Program-made: the position numbers and the translations under genes
Notes under the pieces: model-generated
Seen by the model: only the letters and a program-made list of their open reading frames with translations
What the model was told of the DNA's origin: nothing
Databases searched by the model: none
DNA from: Wuchereria bancrofti
Lineage: Eukaryota > Nematoda > Chromadorea > Rhabditida > Onchocercidae
Length of the DNA: 64,000 nucleotides
Reading direction: 5' to 3'
NCBI GenBank assembly: GCA_005281725.1
Contig: SSBO01000009.1
Span: 5,952,303-6,016,302 of the forward strand
In this document: positions 33,024 through 46,298 of the stretch, in pieces
Layout: every line of letters begins with the position of its first letter
Numbering within the stretch: position 1 is the first letter of the stretch

Positions 33024-35085
33024 TAGTCATATCATTAAATTTATTAATGAATTGGATAAATGTAGAACAAACTTGTCCAGAGTTAATTCCTTACAGAATT
33101 TTTAAATTTTGTTTCAGGGCATAATCTTGCAAAGGATTCGGCCTTTCGTTTTTTCGTGATTCATTAGTCTTATGATCTTACCGGTAGGCTCCAAATTTGT
33201 CAAAAATATGTTATGAAAATAATTCTAAATCTCGCAAATTTTCTTATATTATTGTACAGGAAAATGTTACATTGGTGCTGTGTTTACCTTTTTTGGATTC
33301 AAATTGTAAGTCCCCTATTACCCTTATTTTCGCTGTAATTATGTAATTTGCGTGTGCTATCTTCACGAATTTATGTTTTCATTTTTAATGTATTTCTATG
33401 CTTATATATATTTCTTCATTTTTAATGTATTTCTATACTTATATATATTTCTTCATTTTTAATGTGTTGTGTTTACTACAGCATAGGATTTGAACGGGTC
33501 CTGGCTTTCGTGAAATTTCTTTAACTTTAATCATTTGAAATTATATATATAGCTCGAAGGGAGACATTAGATGTTATTTTACTGCACCTAATTTTGATTT
33601 TGTTTTGGATCTACTGTCAACTGTAGGGTTTTTTGTATACCTTTCATGTGATTATTTAATATATTTTGTGTTTTCGTGTTTTCTACTTTTGTTTTCGTTC
33701 ATGCTTGTATTCACTTCATTTTTTGAATTTGCATGCATATAATGTTGATTCCTTTGCCTCTTATATTTTATTAGTATTTTTTTATTGAGCTAAATTTGTA
33801 CTTACTCTGTGGGCAAATGAAACATGGACATTTGTTTCTGTTGTTTTTTTTTTCTTTTCTTTAAATGTCTAATTTAGCAAAGACATTGGATTTTTTTTTT
33901 GAAATAAAGAACTTAAATGAAAGGATTTCAAATGTTACACTGTCCGGGTCTATCATGTCTTTTTGCTGCAAAGTCAGAGTTATGTGATATCAACCTCAAG
34001 CAAGGTACTCAAGCAATGTAATGCATCTGCTGATTCGCTATGCAAAAAGGATTGGAGTGTGGATTCGCCTCGTAAGTATTTTATTACCTTAGTATTGAAA
34101 ACTTATGGAGCAAATATAACGCATTATCATTTTGTACTGAATGTATTCGTGGTTGTATAATACATTATTTTTCACTCAATCTACTAGAATTACCCATAAA
34201 CTGGTCGGTTTTTTCTTTATTACTATTACTGATATCAAACTTCACTACGATATTCTAAGCTACATTTATTAAAATTTTATTGTAGGTCATACCATAAAGG
34301 AAAGAGCACTCTACATTGGATGAACCGATTTAGATTCACTCTTAATCTTATTTTTAAATAAATCTAGCACCTAAATAAGGACAAATATCCCTTCTTAAAA
34401 CAACATTTAATTTAACAAAGTGAGAAGTATTTCGTACCACAGCATTAAAACGAGCTAAGTATTTTTTGTCTTTTCTTTAGAGGATGCGAATTTCCACTTC
34501 TTTAGGCATAACACTAATCGTAAATCACTTTGCTAAAGGTGCTGCTGAAACAGCATAGATAAATATACAAAAACATAAAATTAGTCTGAGCACCTCACTT
34601 GAATATAATGCAATTGTGAATATCGTCTAACCGGTAAGATTATTTTAAAAAAGAATTTGTCTGTCAGTGTACATATTAGAGTTGATGGTAGTGATTAATT
34701 AATAGACATGTACAGATTTAAGACAAAATTAGAATGTTTTCAATAATGACATTGTGGACATTCACATGTTTAAATAATCCTTGGAACCAAGCACCTCTGT
34801 TTAGACCTTCTTGTAAGTTCTTATTTCAAAGTGATCTTACAAATTCATTCGAAACGATATAACTAACAAGATTTAGACTTTGTTCTTCAGTCAAACATTG
34901 TTCAATTATTGATTCTACTATCCTGCCTTTCCCTTTCAAATAAGCAATTTCAAAATAAAAGCACTTTCAAAACGATTGGACCTATATCATATATGATATC
35001 AGCAATTTACAACACATGAAGACATGTACAGTAGCAAAGTTTCTGATTTGAATGAGTTTTAAACTGAAGTTTCTGCAAACTTACA
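33024..35085. other. Convergent 3' region between AKT and SNAP-25
   Basis: Downstream sequence of both genes. A short exon-like frame lies at about 33972-34072. It is followed by a GTAAGT donor, and the frame could join 34287-34322 (ending RALYIG, stop). It contains CKKDWSVDSPR but matches no family I know, so it may be an alternative 3' exon or chance. A 37-base tandem repeat (33378-33466) lies here. No other coding signal was seen. Confidence 0.45.
33378..33466. repeat. 37-bp tandem repeat, 2.4 copies
   Basis: The unit begins TTCATTTTTAATGTATTTCT and ends TATATATTTC. Copies lie at 33378-33414 and 33415-33451, with a partial copy at 33452-33466. The two full copies differ by one base. It lies about 0.4 kb past the AKT stop, probably in or near its 3' untranslated region. 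Confidence 0.85.
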
Positions 35086-36313
35086 TTATTTAGTGATTAA
35101 TTTATTTGCCCGTTTATTAGCCGACTCCACTCTCACTTCATTCGATTGAGTCTGCAATTACTATTCGATTCATTCAGGAAGGAAAATATCTCGTGAATTG
35201 TTTTCCGTGATGGATTTCGGGATTTTGAGTTAACTAAAATTTACGTGTATGTTTGTTATGAATAAAAGTACCTTCTCATGTATACGATCCAACTGTCTAT
35301 TCTGATTGCTAACTTCTGTGCTCATATCAATTGCCATATTACGTAAATTGCCAACCATCGTTGATACTTGCTGTACATTTTCGTCCATTTCATCTTCACG
35401 CGCATCATTTGTTATTCTGCATATTTCATTTTTCATTCATGAAGTGGAAAAATTTTTGACTTAGTCTACTTAAAAAACTTATGTATACCTAATTAGAATT
35501 ATTCGAAAATTTTAAATTAGTTTGGAAAGAATTTTAATAAGCCCCCAACGGAAAAATTGAGAGAAGAAAACGTAGCAGTTTATTTGAGAGTGATGAACTT
35601 TCTGGGAAGTTCTGTGAAGATTAAAAAGAGAAAAAAATTCATCGTGGGCTAACTAGAATATTAAATAATAGATTAGTTGACTAACCGTGTGATATACCCA
35701 CCCTGAGGACCCATTCCAGAGTCGCCAACAGTTATCCGAGGCTGGTCACTAATTACACCTCCATCATCATCCTTTTTCCACGCCTTTGCATATTCCGAAT
35801 TTTTTTCGAAATCTTCGGTCCTTCAATTTTGATTTGCGAAATTTTGTGGAATCATATTATTTTATTCTTTAATAAATGAGTGACTTTTAGCGTATTATAA
35901 AAAATTGAAATTTTTTCACCAATATTAGTATACTTAATTGTGAATGGATCCAGAGAGTTATACTTGTGTTAAACTTTTATATTAAAAACACGGTGACTCG
36001 GATATTAGAGATGTGGTGAAAAATGAATGGTTTTGAAGTTTCGATTTACTGATGCTGACTTATTTTTAAACTGCTCATATATTTAAATTAGCGAATAGAT
36101 TCTTATTCACGATACTGGTGACGGGAAGCTTTTCAAAAACAAACTTGAAACATGGAAGCGTGCATAAACCGCAACACTTTTCCATACCCTTCAGGTGCTC
36201 TTCAGCTTCACGCATATCCTGGTTGATTGTGTCTAAACCGCCTTCAACACGTTCCAGCTGCTCTGCAATCCTGTTTTGCACACAAGAATGTTATGATTTC
36301 ATCTTTGATCATT

Positions 36314-36347
<34 letters not shown>

Positions 36348-39300
36348 CACTGATATTTCTTCTTTCTAATTTAGATACTCTTCCTATATCCTTCATCTCC
36401 TAACTCTATTCTAATTTGTAATTCAAATATTAGTACTTAGAATTATGATTATAAACGATGGAAATTAAAGTATGGCAAAAAAGCGATTTCTGTAAAAGGA
36501 GAATTGCGTAAGAGTACCTCCTTGATCATCCAACATTACAAGTGTTTTGATACCCGCTTCCTTGCTCTGAAACCATGAGATAATTTTATAAAGTGATGTT
36601 ATCTCATTTCAAATAAATTTTAATTCCTTCCTCAAAGTTCGTCAACTTTTAAAACTTAGGAATCTTTTTTTACAAAGTGAAATTTTTCTAAAAGTTTTTA
36701 ATCGCGAAGTAGCAATTTTAGCTCTTTCAATCAATGCTAGAATTATCATTTATTGCTGGATGGATGGAATATTCGTTCAAATGTATTGAATAGATACTCG
36801 AATTTTTAATCAGAACAATAATTAGTAATGATTTTTGATACAACATAATTCAGTTGCGAAATATATCAACATACCTCTTCACATAACTGCAGCATACGTC
36901 TTGTTGCTTCCAAAGACTGAAATATTTTCATAATTTTTCTCAAATTAATTTTTTCTTTGGAAATCTAATTTGTTTGAGTAATCAAAGACAAAAATAAAAT
37001 TTGAATTGAAAAATCTGCAAAACCCACAAGATAGTTGTGTACACCATCCTACTGCAGTCATAATAAATGTTGATTTCTTCCCAGAAAATTACTGCGTTAA
37101 TTGTAAAAATTAAAAAAATACTTTTTAACAATTAGCGAATAGATTCTTATTCACGATACTGGTTTACTAAAACTTCATCGTCTTAACACAGCCGTTTCAC
37201 TTTCTTCACATCTAATTAAAATTGAGGAACAAACGATTTTCTATGCAAAGAGAGTTTTCAAATCGTAATCAATAGTTGAATTCATTTCTGAGGGAAACAC
37301 ACATATATCACGCGTGATCAATATTTTATGAAATTACTTCCACTGTAATATTATCGACGGATATATCAACAGTCATCATTAGGTTTTCTCAATTCAGTGG
37401 ACCATTAGTATTGCTAATAACTTTTGACTCTTGATAAAAGTGAATCAGAGACGGTTTAATCTTCATTTTACTCCTTTTCCGGAAAATGAGAAAGGATATT
37501 ATCACTACTGTTTTATTTATCAGTTAACAGGAAATTTTCTCCTAATATTATGGAAATCTTTCTAATTCTGTTAGCCAGAGTTCAATTTTTTGAGAATTTT
37601 TATTTGCTGTTTTTATTAATCAAAAAAATTCTTTGTATTTTAAACTTTTCTGATGGAATAAAAATTTTTTTGATAAGATCGAAGAGATATGAGATATTTT
37701 TTTAGATATCTCAGTTCTTCCTACCGCAAAAAACACTGCGCTGCTGCTGTAATAATCTTTAAAGTTTTCAAAAGTTCAAAAAAAGTGCTTCAATAAAAAG
37801 GCATATATTATCCATCCATTTGAAATTATATTCCATTTGAATTATTATGTTATTATCGCAGATTACATAAAGGAATGTTGCAAGTGAAAAAGAAATGAAA
37901 GATGGAAAAAATGAAAAATGGAGAAAACTCTAAGAAATGTACTCCACCGTACTACTTTCAAAATCAAAAGTCAACTTTGTTATGTAGAGAGATAAATTAA
38001 GAGATTGCCACTCAATGCACTGTTATTCGTTGTATTACTATTATGTTTTAAGTTTCAAGAGAAAAATTAATTCTTCTGAAATGTCGAATTAATTTTCTCG
38101 ATGCAGCTCTTATGTAGCACATAATCGGGTACATAAAAAATTTGCAACTTCTTAAGAATTATGAAAATTTAGATTTCAAAAACCATGAAGCATATCTCTT
38201 CAACTAAGAAAGATACTGTATGAAATGTGTGATCAAGCCATGAAAAGTTATCGCCCAAAGTTATTGCCCGTTTACTGACAATAATACATAAAAACATATG
38301 ATGATGGAGTGAATTTATGAAAAAAATCGGAAGTGATATACACACTTTTTCCTCTCATTCGTGAACATTTGAACAAAAGTAATGAAGGGCTATTAAAGAG
38401 ATTGAATAAGCCTTTATCTTTCGGTTTGAACAACAGAGAGAGAAAACTATTTTCGGTGCATTACTACCGCTTATTAATTATTGGATGGGAAAGCATCTTT
38501 ATGACAAGATTTATCACTAGCTAGTTGTAACTGATAATTTGTTATTCTCCTTCAGTTTCCTTTCCGAAATTGAGTCTCATCTGGTTCATATTCAGTTTAA
38601 TTCATATCATTCAAATTCTTAGCGTTCGGTTTCGAATTTATTAGATTGAGATCAACCATAATTAGAGTGGGATCAACCAAGCAGCGATTGTTGTTCTTAA
38701 AAATCTCAGTGAGATCGTCAGAATGAATGCTGTTGAATAGGCCTTTACAAGTGAAGGAATGAAAAAGAAACAGAAGGAACTGATTTCATACTACCAATGG
38801 CTTTTTCAAAAAATGAAGATTTACCTTATCCACTGCCCCCCTTTGTTATCATCAAATCTGATCATTCTCCCTCAGCTCATTTTGCCGATAAAGAATGAAG
38901 AGATGAATACAACTTCATCTTTCCTAAAATGACCTGGCTAATAGACACCCTCATATCTACTATGAGGGTATCTATTAGCCACATGTCTGCACCTCGTGAG
39001 ATTTTTAATATCTTTCTCAGATATGATGACACCGAAAATACCTATCTGGCAGAGGGTTCTATCTTTTGTGTCGCCTCCTTTGATAGAAAATAAATAGGGA
39101 TCATGGTTATGCGACGGACATTTCGAATTTTGCTACAGGGTCAAAAATAACTTAGATAATTTTTCAAAAGAAAGAAAAAACAGGCAGGTTTTCAAAAAAT
39201 TTCAACAACATAAATATACAAATTGCGAAAGCAGACTTTTCTTTTTTATCTTTGAAAGAATATAAAGTAAAGCGATGTTGGTATGTTCACTCATAATACA

Positions 39301-39671
39301 AGTCCGTTTTCCTGGAGAAGACATTAGAATGAAAGTTTCGTCATAGGTCTAGTCTCATTCTTTTTAATTCTTTTGACTTTTCATACTTATAGAGCAAAAT
39401 CTAGAAAATAATAGGTAGTATTATTATATGGACAAACAATTATGATTTGATTATTAAAGATGTTAGATTTGCCTCACAGAAACATGACAAGCTTATTTCA
39501 CTTGTTGTTGTAGCATATCTATAACAAAAATTCAGCAATAACTTTGAGTCAACAAAATCATGTCACTGCGAAATCCTTAATTAATTTAGTTAAGCTTACT
39601 TCATCCGTTGTTGCGTTCATTTTCAAATTAATTTCCTCCAGCGATTCCGGTATATCACCATTTGCAGTCAT
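35086..39671 (-). CDS. ric-4: SNAP-25 t-SNARE
   Basis: Presynaptic target-membrane SNARE that contributes two helices to the fusion complex with syntaxin and synaptobrevin. Exons on the minus strand: 39600-39671, 36875-36916, 36518-36566, 36145-36262, 35686-35820, 35272-35416, 35086-35151, all in phase, giving about 208 residues (family about 206). The first SNARE helix runs from [18 protein letters not shown] through [14 protein letters not shown] and [17 protein letters not shown]. The palmitoylation cluster [10 protein letters not shown] (Cys near 84, 85, 88, 92) anchors the linker. The second helix includes [19 protein letters not shown] and ends [19 protein letters not shown]. The first intron is about 2.7 kb and holds a strong hairpin (38936-38980). 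The symbol follows the nematode SNAP-25 orthologue. SNAP-29 is excluded by length and by the Cys cluster. Confidence 0.95.
36086..37163. repeat. 34-bp perfect direct repeat in SNAP-25 introns
   Basis: A 34-base sequence beginning AATTAGCGAATAGATTCTTA occurs identically at 36086-36119 and 37130-37163. The first copy is just inside the intron that follows the Cys-cluster exon. The second is in the large first intron. Perfect identity in otherwise unrelated intron DNA suggests a recent duplication or a conserved element. Confidence 0.85.
36316..36344. repeat. TA dinucleotide microsatellite
   Basis: About 14 uninterrupted TA units in the SNAP-25 intron between the exons at 36145-36262 and 36518-36566. 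Confidence 0.95.
38936..38980 (-). ncRNA. Intronic 20-bp hairpin, possible small-RNA precursor or MITE
   Basis: Arms 38936-38955 and 38961-38980 are inverted complements with a five-base loop. Read on the minus strand, which is the SNAP-25 transcript, the arms are GGCTAATAGATACCCTCATA and its partner, and the single non-Watson-Crick position is a G-U pair. On the plus strand the same position is a C-A mismatch. The stem is shorter and the loop smaller than in a typical microRNA precursor, so a mobile-element relic or structural RNA element is also possible. Confidence 0.4.
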
Positions 39672-42600
39672 TTTGTCGCCTTCTACTGTTTTTTTTTTCA
39701 CAAAATATTTTTTGCCACTAGCAGTTAATACTCTGCAATTTGATCAACTTGTGGATGACCGGAACATGTGGATGATTACTTGACGACAGCACATACATTA
39801 ACCGAGAGATTGAATTAATAATATTGGGTAGGTTACTTAATTCTGATTTTTACAGACGAGGAATTCAACAAAGCATTTTTCATAAACGAACAGAATAGAT
39901 GTACACAATATCATTCTGTTCTATATTTGAGTATATTATAGTGCAGTGCCAGTAAGATATGCTTCCGTATAATTCAATCCATAACACATCATTTATGCAT
40001 GCAGCAGCAGTAGAGGAGAATTGAGTGATATTGTTTACATCAGTTCTGTTTGCTAGTAATGACTGCTTTGCTTTGTTTTAGGTCCTTACCGCCACTGTCA
40101 GTAAAGCCCAATCACAAATGCATTAAAAATAAGAAAAGAGAACACTGAAATGATGATTAGTAAGTATATCGAATCATTCTATCCTTACTGTCAAATGATA
40201 GATGTCATTGCTAATAGACGAGGAATAAAATAGCATAAGAATCACAAATGGTAGGACAATGATCAAATAATAGGTGCTGCAAAAAATAAATGAAAACAGA
40301 AGTTATTTGCAGACTCAGTCGTTAGCTATCAAGTAGATTAAAAGAGACTAAATTTTAGACTTTGCAGATAGAATGCTTTATTGCAGCTGCTGCCTTCAAT
40401 GAGTTATTCTACAAATTAGTAATTACGAAAATTTTACGGAAAAAGGGACATTGTGATACAAAGAAGTATTAAACAAAAACAAAGAAATTCTCGAGAGAAT
40501 GTCTTTTAGCTTAAAACCCAGACAACATCCTTAATCAATAAACGAAACCGAAAGATTGCAACTTACCTTCAACTTTCTGATTTACGGAAGCAACTAATCA
40601 TTACGTCTTACGTATGAACCTGTTATCCAAATATACGTTTGCGTTAATAATAATTGTATATTAAAATACAAGAAATTATTTCATTACTGCACAAGAATAG
40701 CTCAGAAAATTGCTTCTGAGTTTGGTGATTAAAAAGGATCTCGACTTTGTGCTTAAGGCTAAAAATAATGTCATTTAATTAATTGCTTGTTCTTCACTTA
40801 TTCCTTCCCCTAAATTTTACTTTATATATTCTTTCGCGGCCTAAACCTTTTCAAAAGAATCGAAGTTAATTTTCTTTTACTCTCACTAAATTACGATTCC
40901 CTTTCGTAAAACGAAAAAGGCACTGAAAAATGAGCGTACACACTCTCCTCAATATGCCATTTTATTACTGAATGATCAGAATTGTTAGAATAGAATCTTA
41001 TTAAATACTTTTTCTCAGACCATTTCATTGAAATTATTGTAAATATGACCAACTGATGTACAACTGTAGCAATAGCGGAAAAGGCAATGTAAAAGCAAAA
41101 TTAAGATTACCACCAAACGAAAGTCACTTAAAGTAGTATATAAACTGGAAGAGTAAAACAACTTTAATTGTATCATTTAAAGGACTTTAATTCAAATACG
41201 ATATAATATGAGAAGGCAGAAGTTAAAAAGACACGGTCGAAAAGATATAAAATATGTTCTCTTAGATACATAAATTGGTCAAATTTAGATGTGCAAAGAA
41301 ATTTCAATTTCTTTTTTTTGAAATTGGCATAATTACTAAAAAACCTATTTTCTTCATTTAACTACATGACTTTGAGCTATATGAGTTTTAATTTTATGAG
41401 CTGGGAAAAAGAAGAAAGACTTTGGAGAGTATAATTTATTTCATCAAGGAATAATAAATAATTTAATAAGCAGGAAATGTTCAGGAAATATTTTTCGGCT
41501 TTCACCTTTTCATTACCAGTCGTTCATCTCTAACAAATATAGACCAAACTAATTAAGCCATTACTTCTTGATTTGTTAGGATTTGCTGGAAATAAGACAA
41601 ATTAAATGAATGAGAATGAAAAAGCAGCATTACGTCTTATTTGTGATAGCAGCAAACTTTAAATTTATTAAAGAATTTCCGTAATGAGATGCATTTAAGT
41701 AAATCATTTCTCATGATTTGCCTAAATGCGCAATGATTAATTAATTACATATATTTGCGCTGAGTATCTTTGCACCTTATTTTTCATAATATGATAAGCC
41801 TACGCTTTTGGTTTTTTAAAAAATAAAATTCCTTTTCAAAAAACGAAAAAATGGAAGTGAACGAAATGTAAAATCGAGCAAACTAGTAAATTTGGGAATT
41901 TATTATCAAAAAATGTACCTAAAAGAGTAAACATTTATAATATAAACTTTGTCAAATATATATTTAGAATATTATAAACTTTGTCGAGTCACTATCAAGA
42001 ATATCATCAAGATGGTGGCAAAATCATTTACAATATTTGGGTGGGACAGGGCACTATACTTAACAAAATAAAAAGCATTTTGAAAAGGGAACTCCAAACT
42101 CGATAGAAGTAACAGTTAAGCTAAAATTAGATTCTCTCTTTGACTTTAAATGATGTCATTTCCAGTCCAATAAACTTAAAATAAGGCAGTTGCAACAAAC
42201 ATGAATCTTTACAAAAAGCTGAACGGAATAAATCTCACTGTTCAGTGACGCATTTAACAAATGAATTTGTCACATTATTATACTTTCGTTCTACGTAGCT
42301 TCTCGTTCTTTATTATCTTCTGTTATTACTATACTTAAAATGTAAAGGAGAAGGAAATATGCCTAACTGATTTATATGTTCATAATTTGTTTCACTTCAC
42401 TCTTTTATTTCAATTTCATTTCTGCTTCTTATTATTCCCTTCCATTGTTCATTTCTAAATCAATTTATCTCACTTCCTCTAAGACCGAAATTATTACCCA
42501 TTTCACTTCTTGTTAGCAAATTTCCTTCCTAAATTAATTCATGAAGTGGAATATGATATCACTGAATACTTTTTTTAATGGATAATATCCATTTATCAAT

Positions 42601-44596
42601 ACTTTTACAAACCTTTTCTTTGATCATCCGATCAAATTAATGATCCAAACTGTCCAAACTGCTTTAAATTGAGGTGCAGAAGCTTTTTTTTTTTTGTTTT
42701 ATTAAGAAGTACAACGAATACAACATAGTGTGATGGAATACAACAAACAGAAATGACAGGAAGGGATAACACACATTTCATCTTCTCTCTCATAATATGC
42801 GACACACTTATTTGGAATTTCAAAAACCATTATCAAATTTCGGATGATGCTATCTTTTTCACTAGCAAAGTAACTGATAATATAAAATCCCCAATCTGAT
42901 TACAGCTGAGGTTTAGTTACATGCATGAAGTAGTGGGTATTTAAGAGTACGAGTAGCGAAACCACGTCCTGTTACTAAGTTAAATGAAACATTTGAAATG
43001 ATTTTAGAATATTCATACATCACTTTACTGATCAAGGAACTTGCTAAATCGATAAAACAGTGGCAGCAAAAAAAAAAAAAATGAAAAGAAATTGAGGAAG
43101 CAAATACCTAATTATTGAATTCTCAAGCTATGGTAGATTAATATCATTTTGAAATGTAAAAATAAGCATTTGAAAGGATAGTTGGTTGGACTATTCTTGA
43201 AATAATCTTTAAAGCTTTAGTAAGTTGATGCTGAAGTTCTCCAATAGTGAAGTGACAATATAAGGATATACTAACTGGTCGATAACAAAGAAGGTAGCTA
43301 AGACATTTTTTTTAATGTGTTGCATTAAACAAAAGGGAAGTACACTTCTGTTATCAGCCAACAAACCATATATAAAAATAAGCAGCGGTTTTCTTTAAAA
43401 AAAAATGCTTAGGTGCTTAGTGATTTAAAATCTAAAGATTCTACGATAGAAAACAATAAAAACTATAACTGTGCATGGTATGCAAAAAAATCAAAAATCA
43501 GTGTTTGGACACAAATGTATTAGAACGGCAAATGTATTAGTACGCAATAGATGAAAACAAAATATGAAAACATCAGTAAAAGGATAATCCAAACAAACCT
43601 TTTTAGCTAGAAAGATGGAGGGCAGATAGCTGGTTAGCAAAGTCTGACAGACATATAAGGGAAGGAGGAGTTGGAGGTGAGCTCTTCCGCAAAAGAAAAT
43701 GAAAGAAAAAATGTGCCACTTCCTATATTTTCTCTTTCGACAAGTCGTTCGTTATCGTCTTTTGCAGTATATTTAACAGCCCCATCCTGGCAGTACGCAC
43801 TCTTCAACGTTATTTGTTGAATAGTACGACCATGGAAGGAAAGCATATAATCAGAAACTCATAGCATTTAGGCTTCCTGGGTACACACTCGCACCGACCT
43901 AACATTACTTCCACAGCTTTATCTACACACACACACACACATATATATATAACTACTCCATGAATCAATACTAAACTTGACTGGAATCCTAGAGGAGTAC
44001 GTGCAACTGCAGCAAGTCAATGAGTCAATCCGATAGTAAGCCTATTTTAAGTTAAGAAATACATGCAGATATCGCATTTAGCTCTTCCTTTTCCTCGTTC
44101 GCTTTTCCATTCCTCATCATTATTAAATACTATAATATATAAATGCAATGCCCTTTCTCCTTACATGCTTATAGTACATTTTAATGCATTATCACCGACT
44201 GACATTTTAAATATATAAGCATAGTGAGCAAAAGCGATAAATTGACGCATCTCTAAACCCAGGTAAAGTTGATGATGGTAAGCTAATTAAATGTTTGAAA
44301 ATCTGAACAAATCAGTGCTCTCATAACGAATGAACAGCCATAGTTAAAATGAATAAGTTATGTAATAATTGACGTAATAATTCAAAGAGAGAAAAATTCT
44401 AAGTAATAATTCAAAGAGAGCATGGTAATGCGAAAATCTTAAAAAAACAGGAAAAAAAGTCCAATAAACGCAAACCAATAAAATCAAACCACCAACAAAA
44501 TAAAAAATCTGATGATGGAGAGGGAACAATACCTAAAAACGAAGACATCCAAAACAATGTTAAATACAAAAAATATCACAATAGCATTGTGAAAAT
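39672..44596. other. Long intergenic region upstream of SNAP-25
   Basis: This covers the 5' flank of SNAP-25 and the 3' flank of TFIIB. No exon with a recognisable domain was found. The minus-strand frame at 43634-43846 has no family resemblance. Simple sequence includes an AC then AT run at about 43925-43950. Neuronal promoter elements for SNAP-25 would be expected here but were not identified. Confidence 0.5.
43925..43950. repeat. AC/AT compound microsatellite
   Basis: Eight AC units are followed directly by five AT units in intergenic DNA. Confidence 0.9.
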
Positions 44597-46298
44597 TCAC
44601 GATAGAGGAAGCGATTCAACTGCTGTGGTAAATTTGAAATCCTCCGGAAACAGTTCTCCTGCACGAGGGTACAGAAGTTTATATGTTTGTTTAACCGTCA
44701 CTTCAGCTGCACCCGCAATTTCACCAATTTCTAAAAACTTAAACATAAGTTTTCTTGCATACTACAAATTAACTATGTGACCATATCTTTTCAAGAAATT
44801 TAACACCTTGTTTCAAAATTCTCTTTAAATATCAGTACTTCGATTAGAATCTTTTAAATGCATAAAAGCGTTGGAAATAAAACCTTTAGCCGTTTTTTTA
44901 TTGCTGGACGCTTGGCTTGCCATGTATATTGCTGCTGCAGCTATAGATATCGGACTACGGCTAAAATGAAACAGTATAAGTGATTTGGTCAATTCTGATC
45001 ACTAAAGCTAATTCAGAAGCATTTTTAAGAAACAAATTATCTTACCCAGCAACCAAATCCAGTTCGACAGCTTTTTTTGCAATTCGTGTTGCTGCAGCCT
45101 GGATACTGTGCGGCAAACCCAAATTACCACAGAATCGTGACTGAAGATTTGTATAAAGCGTTAACAAATCATTCACATGACTGTTAACAGCATCCATTAT
45201 CAATTAAAGAAGAATAATTAAAAGCCTAACCATAAAATCTGCACTAGTAATCTGTTCCAAACTCGTTTCCAATGACTTTATGATCAGTTTGAAGCACCTT
45301 CCTATTTCTTTTTTGGAAACACGAGAAGCAGCGCAGATTTCTGGAAATGTCCCAACGATTAATGTGAGGTAAGATAATTTGTTTCTTAAAATTTAGTCAT
45401 TTAAGAACTGTGACGACAAGAATACTAATTTTTTTAATAACCTTTAAATGTACGTGGAACACCTTCTTTTCTGCAAGCTATGTATAAACAAGCCGCTGCT
45501 TGAGCTTCGTTATTTTTACCTCGTAATGCTTTACTATCCAACACATCTTTGAAAATCTTCGCCGCTCCATCCTGAAAGACTCAGCTACATATAAACTATT
45601 CAAGTATTATCCGCATCTTCAGAAATTCAATTAAAAAAGCAAAAAAGTGCACTAAATAATATTGATTTAGAAACCTCAATAGATTTTGGTAGGTGAATAC
45701 GTGCACTCATCTCACGAATTACACTTAAACCTTGCGACATCTGTCGATCCATGTTGTTCATATTCTTGCGTTGTGCATTTGCTAAGCTAAAATAATTGAA
45801 TTTATATTGTGGAAACAATAAATTAACTGGACAAACAGAAATATTGAATAAGATTGTCAATATTTTTGTCTGATAGGTATGAAATAATGGAATTTGACTT
45901 CGAATCATTTCAATGATAAACGAAAATATGCAAATCGCCTGTAATCACTCTCGGAACCGCCAAAACCGACAGCAATAGATGTCGACAAATCAGCGCTTCC
46001 AAGAAGTGGATTCTCCGGTGCGCCAACACGTGAAGGATCTGCACCAGACTTCTCGTTACTGAATGATCGCCATTCTGTGCCCACATCCACCAGTCTTGAA
46101 CATATTTTCGGTCAAAATCTAATTATAAACTTAATGTCATTTCCTTTAACTTTAAATTCAAACAATAATAAAGCGAGATACAATGAATAGTCGATACCTG
46201 TCTCCCACAACTAAACCACATTCAGGGCAGATCAAATCACCAGCTCGATGATCCTCCACCAGATGTGCACCGGGATGTACCGGACATTCCACTGACAT
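44597..46298 (-). CDS. ttb-1: General transcription factor TFIIB
   Basis: Binds TBP-promoter DNA and recruits RNA polymerase II. Exons on the minus strand: 46198-46298, about 45939-46094, about 45675-45786, 45442-45571, 45231-45340, 45046-45140, 44884-44960, 44597-44730, giving about 304 residues. The N-terminal zinc ribbon is complete (CPVH at residues 5-8 and CPEC at 24-27). The B-reader and linker follow ([20 protein letters not shown]), then two cyclin folds. The first is marked by [20 protein letters not shown] and [16 protein letters not shown], the second by [17 protein letters not shown] and [14 protein letters not shown]. The intron after exon 2 has no good GT donor at the expected place: either a GC-AG intron (CAG/GCGATT) or an earlier GGCG/GTTCCG donor keeps the frame. 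Confidence 0.95.

Noticed and set aside
35230..36369. Short plus-strand frame opposite the SNAP-25 exon (36118-36369)
   Set aside because: Antisense shadow of the exon at 36145-36262 running into the TA microsatellite.
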